The translations under genes and the position numbers were made by a program. Below, piece after piece: positions 6,643 to 9,977 of a DNA stretch of 9,977 nt. The notes under the pieces are model-generated. The model worked only from the letters and a program-made list of their open reading frames with translations. It ran no database searches and was not told where the DNA came from. How positions within the stretch are numbered: the stretch's first letter is position 1; every line of letters starts with the position of its first letter. The stretch is taken from assembly GCA_030630695.1 (NCBI GenBank), contig DAOVMP010000005.1, forward strand, positions 1-9,977, given 5' to 3'. The stretch comes from Candidatus Woesearchaeota archaeon. GTDB lineage: Archaea; Nanobdellota; Nanobdellia; Woesearchaeales; ARS49.

Positions 6643-6971
6643 AATGAAACACCAATTACATTGGCTAAAAAACCAAAAAACATTGCCCATAAAGGAATAG
6701 TCAAAGCAGTAACAACCAAAGCCACAATAACAGACCATGCCTTTCCTAAAATACCTCCAAAAAAATGATTAATTATTAAATAAACTACAATTAATGCAAG
6801 CAATAAAACAGGTTTTGTAATAAACAAATTAAAGGCATTACCAAACAATCTTAAAAAAAAATCAACAAAAGCAGATATTTCATTGCTTTGTGGAAGCATT
6901 GCATTAGCAGAATTACTTAAAGCAGCATCTTGCACTGCATTTAAATCAAACAAAGTGTTTACATCAGTCAT
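6636..6971 (-). CDS. 111-aa two-TM protein, unknown function
   Basis: Start ATG 6971 comes three bases after the stop of the DUF457-like gene, with AAAGG eight bases upstream. The N-terminal 35 residues are polar and contain two short amphipathic stretches (TLFDLNAVQDAAL and EISAFVDFFLRLF); two hydrophobic segments follow at about 50-72 and 79-105. A glycine-rich turn (FFGGILGKAW) separates them. The small size and amphipathic-plus-TM plan resemble membrane or virion structural subunits, but nothing identifies a family. It sits between the membrane hydrolase and the basic 46-aa protein. Confidence 0.7.
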   Translation of the reverse strand: MTDVNTLFDLNAVQDAALSNSANAMLPQSNEISAFVDFFLRLFGNAFNLFITKPVLLLALIVVYLIINHFFGGILGKAWSVIVALVVTALTIPLWAMFFGFLANVIGVSLW

Positions 6972-6973
6972 TG

Positions 6974-7447
6974 TTACAACCTTTTTTTAATTTCTTTCCA
7001 GCTAAAAGACTTTAATTCTCCGTCTAAAAGCAAATGGCTTAAAAATCCAGCAAAAGCAAACCAAAACAGCCAAGGACTATAGTATAACAGGAGCAGTGAG
7101 AAAACTGCTCCTGCTTCAATGGTATGAATAATACCTCTGTGCTTTACTAAGACTTTTAGAAAAAATAGCCAAATAAATATGAAAATTACTACAAGCAAAG
7201 CAATTGGGTCTGAGAAAAAATAATAATAAATTGAACTAATCAATCCAATTGCAACCAAAAGTTTTTCCATTACATTGTTTGCTGTGCTTACGTCTGTGTC
7301 AATGTCTGGAAGCAGTGAATAAATTATTGCAACAATTAATCCAATGAAAATAATTGGAAAAGCCAAAGAAGTAATTTGTGAGAGAATTAAAAACATTACA
7401 ACAAACGAAACAATTCCTCCAACAACATGAGTTTTATTATTAGGCAT
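6974..7447 (-). CDS. YdjM/DUF457-like membrane-bound metal-dependent hydrolase
   Basis: The 157-residue product carries the ordered motifs of the YdjM/DUF457 family (PF04307): H7 near the N-terminus, LLPDID at 45-50 with D52 following, KHRGIIHT at 102-109, and SHLLLD at 137-142 ahead of a short basic tail. These His and Asp residues are the expected metal ligands. Four to five membrane helices cover most of the chain. The family is predicted to hydrolyse a membrane-associated substrate, perhaps lipid-linked, but its reaction is not firmly established. ATG 7447 follows GGTGG and overlaps the stop of a Cys-rich mini-gene by eight bases. A striking perfect hairpin lies inside the coding region (7088-7113). 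Confidence 0.85.
   Translation of the reverse strand: MPNNKTHVVGGIVSFVVMFLILSQITSLAFPIIFIGLIVAIIYSLLPDIDTDVSTANNVMEKLLVAIGLISSIYYYFFSDPIALLVVIFIFIWLFFLKVLVKHRGIIHTIEAGAVFSLLLLYYSPWLFWFAFAGFLSHLLLDGELKSFSWKEIKKRL
7088..7113. other. Perfect 10-bp hairpin with 6-nt loop inside the DUF457-like gene
   Basis: CAGGAGCAGT (7088-7097) is exactly inverted as ACTGCTCCTG (7104-7113) around a six-base loop. The stem is GC-richer than its surroundings and, on the coding strand, falls on Leu codons CTG-CTC-CTG in a gene that otherwise favours TTA/TTG/CTT. Confidence 0.85.
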
Positions 7448-7553
7448 TTGCTTCCACCCAGTAACCGCACACAGAATTGCTTAACTTGTTTTGCCTGAAC
7501 CATTCACAAAACTTTGGCAAATTCCTGCCACAATTTAAGCAAGATTCTTTCAC
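7440..7553 (-). CDS. 37-aa Cys-rich mini-protein (zinc-ribbon-like)
   Basis: The start is GTG 7553, overlapping the previous mini-gene's stop (GTGA), with the excellent site GAGGTGATT just upstream; the stop TAA overlaps the DUF457 start (ATGCCTAA). The product opens with KESCLNCGRNLPKFC and has a further cysteine before GYW near the end, giving C5, C8, C16 and C29. A CxxC knuckle plus two cysteines would suit a single zinc site. It is soluble by composition. The precise coupling at both ends argues it is real. Its role is unknown; zinc mini-proteins often act as regulators or adaptors in archaeal mobile elements. Confidence 0.68.
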   Translation of the reverse strand: MKESCLNCGRNLPKFCEWFRQNKLSNSVCGYWVEANA

Positions 7554-7657
7554 TCAATCACCTCAATTGCGTGCTTTTTACAAAGCCTTCTTGGCATGCC
7601 ATTAACTTTAATAAAAACAATTGCTTTGCTAAAACAATCAGAAAAATCACAAGTCAT
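7550..7657 (-). CDS. 35-aa Cys/His mini-protein, possible zinc binder
   Basis: ATG 7657 overlaps the preceding gene's stop (ATGA) and follows AAGGTGAAAGG. The product has C3 and C8 at the start (TCDFSDC) and C26-K-K-H29 near the end, a plausible C-x4-C-x17-C-x2-H metal site around a short beta hairpin (AIVFIKVNGMPRRL). Its last codons carry the ribosome binding site (GAGGTGATT) of the next, also Cys-rich, mini-gene. The two adjacent metal-site candidates of near-equal size may act as a pair. No family recognised. Confidence 0.66.
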   Translation of the reverse strand: MTCDFSDCFSKAIVFIKVNGMPRRLCKKHAIEVIE

Positions 7658-8124
7658 CCTTTCACCTTCCTAACAAATTCACTAATTCCAAGCAACTCCA
7701 AAGACAAAACAATCAACAAAACAAAAGACACAGGATAAACCAAAACATTCAACAAATAACCAGAAACCCCAAACAAAGACCAAAACCAAGCAAGCAAAGC
7801 ATCAAAAGTAGCACCAGACAAAATAGCATTAGAAATAGAACCATCAATTAACAAATGATAAGACGGAGTAATCAAGCCAACAGCATAAACTAAAGCCAAA
7901 ATACCAACAGCCTTACTCCAATCATTAATACTTTTCTGAATAATATACAAAATAACCAAAGAAGGCACTAAATTAGCAATAACAAACTGGACAGGAATTG
8001 GCTGCGGAGCAATAAAAACAACAAGCCAGTCTTTAAAATAAGGAAAAACTAAAGCAATAGCAATTGCTATTAAAATAATATGAAGCTTGGTAATTTTAGG
8101 AAAAGAATTTTTGTTTTTACCCAT
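7654..8124 (-). CDS. 156-aa multi-TM protein, unknown function
   Basis: Start ATG 8124 follows AGAAGGTAG. A basic N-terminus (MGKNKNSFPKITK) precedes hydrophobic helices at about 13-29, 45-62, 71-86, 106-120 and 122-146, with a basic end (FVRKVKG). A proline-rich turn (APQPIPVQF) and SYHLLIDG (88-95) lie in loops. This is an integral membrane protein; no catalytic motif is evident. Leucine codons change from TTA in the first part to TTG in the second. It lies in the coupled train of envelope-type genes. Confidence 0.75.
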   Translation of the reverse strand: MGKNKNSFPKITKLHIILIAIAIALVFPYFKDWLVVFIAPQPIPVQFVIANLVPSLVILYIIQKSINDWSKAVGILALVYAVGLITPSYHLLIDGSISNAILSGATFDALLAWFWSLFGVSGYLLNVLVYPVSFVLLIVLSLELLGISEFVRKVKG

Positions 8125-8130
8125 TTTATT

Positions 8131-8238
8131 CTACCTTCTACCTCTTCCAATTTTTCTGGTTGAACTACAACCACCCCTGCCTCTATTGACTCTGATTCCT
8201 TTTCCTGAACCATTTCTTTTAGGTTTACCAAAAACCAT
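8131..8238 (-). CDS. 35-aa Arg/Gly-rich basic mini-protein
   Basis: ATG 8238 starts just after the stop of the Cys-rich membrane gene and has GGAG nine bases upstream; its TAG stop is six bases before the next ATG. The product contains KPKRNGSGKG, RGRGGC and KIGRGRR and no hydrophobic segment, so nucleic-acid binding is plausible. An alternative frame over the same bases (47-63 aa, acidic, running into the next gene) has no good ribosome binding site and a 55-base overlap, and is less likely. With no homology available this is a moderate call. Confidence 0.45.
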   Translation of the reverse strand: MVFGKPKRNGSGKGIRVNRGRGGCSSTRKIGRGRR

Positions 8239-8239
8239 T

Positions 8240-9043
8240 TCAAACCGCTCCGCAAACACAAACTTCATCATTCACAATCCATTCAATAGAACACGCTTGG
8301 TCTGCTGCAACACAAGTACCACAACACCACAAGCCAGTCAACTTTGAAACTTGGCAAAAACCTTCATCAACAACACTCCAATAACATTTATCTACAGCAG
8401 GAGGTTCAGCAGGCGGTTCAATAGGAGGACAAGAACACAAACACAAACCACTAGCAGCATCTCTTTCACAAACTCTGTTTGGTGCAAAAATGCCAAAACC
8501 CTCTCCACATTCTCCAACACAAACACCATTTTCCTCATGACAATCAGAATAAGCATAATCTCGATAAATTACAGCTCCTTCAATCAAAACCACTTTCTCC
8601 TCATACCAAGAATTATAATCTCCATAAACAGACATTAAAGCCAAAGAAGCCCAAGACTCAGCACCCATTCCAAAAGCATCAAAACACGGCATGAAATAAG
8701 AAACCAAAAACAAAATAATAATAGCCAAAACAAGCAAAGCAATAGCTAAATGCCAGTTTTTCTTTAATTTTCTACTTCGCTTAACATAATCTCCAGACAT
8801 CCAGCCACCAATTAAGCCAAAAACAAGCAAAACAATTCCAACCAAATCACCTAAAATTAAAACAAAAGAAGCAATAAAATGCCAAGGAGCTACAACAAAC
8901 CACAACAAATTAAATGTTTCAGCAGTACAAAAATATCTAAACAAATAAAGCCACAACATTATAGCAAAACCTAGGTAAGCACCAAGCAATCTAAGCCAGT
9001 TTTCTTTAACAAACTTTTTTAATTTATTAGTCCACTTACCCAT
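8240..9043 (-). CDS. Three-TM membrane protein with Cys-rich C-terminal domain
   Basis: The 267-residue product has a basic N-terminus, three membrane helices (about 17-37, 52-80, 98-118), then a domain of about 145 residues with 15 cysteines (168, 175, 179, 192, 201, 203, 205, 220, 230, 240, 241, 244, 251, 262 and 264). A proline linker (PPIEPPAEPPAVDK) divides that domain in two. With three helices and a positive N-terminus, the Cys-rich part is expected outside the cell, held by disulfides, and ends CVCGAV. It lies next to the CPBP protease gene, two bases from its stop. It could be an envelope or host-contact protein; the family is not recognised. Confidence 0.78.
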   Translation of the reverse strand: MGKWTNKLKKFVKENWLRLLGAYLGFAIMLWLYLFRYFCTAETFNLLWFVVAPWHFIASFVLILGDLVGIVLLVFGLIGGWMSGDYVKRSRKLKKNWHLAIALLVLAIIILFLVSYFMPCFDAFGMGAESWASLALMSVYGDYNSWYEEKVVLIEGAVIYRDYAYSDCHEENGVCVGECGEGFGIFAPNRVCERDAASGLCLCSCPPIEPPAEPPAVDKCYWSVVDEGFCQVSKLTGLWCCGTCVAADQACSIEWIVNDEVCVCGAV

Positions 9044-9044
9044 A

Positions 9045-9779
9045 TTAAATCAACCCCATAGCAATTGCTGCTAAATAATTATTACCAAAATGCAAACCCA
9101 AACCAGCTGCACCAGACCTAAAAATATGATTAATAGTAATTGCAATCATTGAAAAAACAAAAGAAAAACCAATATTTCCTCCTAAAACACCCCAATGAAA
9201 AAAAGCAAAAACCAAAGAAACCACAACAGCAGCAATTAAACCAGCCCACCATTCAGAATACTTAACAAAAGGCAAAGCCAAATCAACATTCTGTAACCAA
9301 TGCTTTAAAGTAGGAAACCAGAACCAACGGAAGTGCTTTTCCTCGCAATAAACAGCTACAATTACAACAAAAATAGCAGCAGAATTAACCCCAAAAATTG
9401 TAGCTTGGGGCAAAACAGCAAACGGGATAGGTAAAATAAACTGAAGTGAACTAACTAAAACAAAAGCAAGTATTAATCCACCAACAAATGCAATTCCTGC
9501 TCTTTTAAAAGAATCTCCAAAATATTCAAAACCAATAAATTTAGTTTTTTCAAAATTATAATCTATAAAAGCAACTACTACTGCAACAATTAATAACCAT
9601 AAATAAATATTTGCAATATCTCCTAATTCTGGAGCATTAACTAAAAGCCAAAGCAAGAATAGAATAAGAAAACCAGTAATACTAACTCCACAAACATCAA
9701 AAACTAATCTGTCGTCTTTCCATTCATTGAAAAACTTTTTCTCAAAAATGTTCAGATTCAAAAAACTCTCTTTAGCCAT
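9045..9779 (-). CDS. CPBP-family (Abi/Rce1-like) intramembrane metalloprotease
   Basis: The 244-residue product has about six to eight membrane helices and the three signature motifs of the CPBP family (PF02517): E146-E147-KHF-R151, F191-AFF-H195 and H230-FGN-N234. In the family, the Glu pair and the histidines hold a metal that activates water for peptide cleavage inside the membrane. Spacing of the motifs is normal. Known members process prenylated proteins or bacteriocins, or confer immunity; here a surface or membrane protein of the same module could be the substrate, which is inference. ATG 9779 follows TTGGGG; the previous stop is one base upstream. Confidence 0.82.
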   Translation of the reverse strand: MAKESFLNLNIFEKKFFNEWKDDRLVFDVCGVSITGFLILFLLWLLVNAPELGDIANIYLWLLIVAVVVAFIDYNFEKTKFIGFEYFGDSFKRAGIAFVGGLILAFVLVSSLQFILPIPFAVLPQATIFGVNSAAIFVVIVAVYCEEKHFRWFWFPTLKHWLQNVDLALPFVKYSEWWAGLIAAVVVSLVFAFFHWGVLGGNIGFSFVFSMIAITINHIFRSGAAGLGLHFGNNYLAAIAMGLI

Positions 9780-9780
9780 T

Positions 9781-9977
9781 TTAAACTACCCCAATTCCTA
9801 TTTCAATCTTTTGAACAGTTCCAGTGTCTTCCCGTTCAAACATTGACTTAAAGCGAGCACCCAAAGAAATCACCCAACGTCAGCAATTGGAACAAGAACA
9901 CTTTGAGTAGTAGTAGTTACTTTTCCTTTCAAACGACCAATAACAATTTTTGTATGGTCTTTTCTTCCAACATCAAT
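9781..9977 (-). CDS. Partial gene with an apparent frameshift, unknown product
   Basis: From the window edge one frame runs for 35 codons (beginning IDVGRKDHTKIVIGRLKG, ending PIADVG) to TGA at 9872-9870. In another frame 30 codons (VISLGARFKSMFEREDTG onward, ending IGIGVV) run to TAA at 9783-9781, one base before the protease start. The two join smoothly if GGG at 9875-9873 is read as GGGG, giving PIADVGVISLGARF, so this is probably one gene with a one-base indel or a -1 ribosomal shift. The protein looks beta-rich and soluble. The N-terminal part is outside the window, and the family is unknown. Confidence 0.6.

Noticed and set aside
6643..6738. Longer 78-aa version of the basic protein
   Set aside because: The extra residues are an out-of-frame reading of the preceding membrane gene; the coupled ATG at 6642 has the better context.
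7470..7482. CAGAATTGCTT shared with the 49-bp repeat
   Set aside because: The 11-base match lies within a mini-gene, lacks the TGTGCA phasing, and is probably coincidence.
8070..8261. 63-aa acidic ORF across the 267-aa/156-aa junction
   Set aside because: It has a large overlap with the 156-aa gene and no ribosome binding site; the 35-aa Arg/Gly-rich frame fits the spacing better, though this is not certain.
8087..8694. Several overlapping plus-strand ORFs rich in Thr, Asn and Pro
   Set aside because: They mirror the G/T-rich coding strand of well-supported minus-strand membrane genes and have no plausible protein character.
1..9977. CRISPR array, tRNA, rRNA or insertion sequence
   Set aside because: I looked for regular short repeats, cloverleaf-like segments and transposase motifs and saw none.

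Overview
The window is an AT-rich stretch in which every supportable gene lies on the minus strand, so it reads from position 9977 down to 1. The likeliest source is a DPANN-type archaeon (Woesearchaeota/Pacearchaeota-like) or an integrated virus or plasmid of one. Supporting signs are a giant Asn/Asp-rich surface protein with a DUF2341-like and a LamG-like domain, Shine-Dalgarno sites of the GGAGGTGAT kind, TATA-like boxes at the only two real promoter gaps, and a YdjM/DUF457-like and a CPBP-like membrane protein. No rRNA, tRNA, capsid, terminase, integrase or replication gene is visible, so the assignment to a virus, plasmid or chromosomal island is inference.

Layout in reading order. (1) 9977-6111: a tightly packed operon-like train with almost no spacer. 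It starts with a partial, apparently frameshifted gene. Then come a CPBP-type membrane metalloprotease, a three-TM protein with a Cys-rich C-terminal domain, a tiny Arg/Gly-rich protein and a multi-TM protein. Next are two Cys-rich mini-proteins (35 and 37 aa), a YdjM/DUF457-like membrane hydrolase, a two-TM protein, a very basic 46-aa protein, a three-TM VanZ-like protein and a 31-aa mini-protein. Several neighbours overlap by 4 to 17 bases, which suggests translational coupling. (2) 6114-1654: one 1486-aa secreted and membrane-anchored multidomain protein, followed by a 60-aa membrane protein. (3) 1550-768: two small membrane proteins bracketed by a pair of 49-bp direct repeats that carry promoter- or operator-like TGTGCA elements. 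(4) 758-1: a PD-(D/E)XK restriction-type nuclease and the start of a second, coupled gene that runs off the window.

Inferred working: the long train looks like a cell-envelope or virion-type module built around the giant surface protein and many membrane helpers. The end of the window is a defence or accessory module (restriction nuclease) under its own promoter. Several genes here are too short for ordinary ORF finding and were read directly from overlapping start/stop codons and ribosome binding sites.
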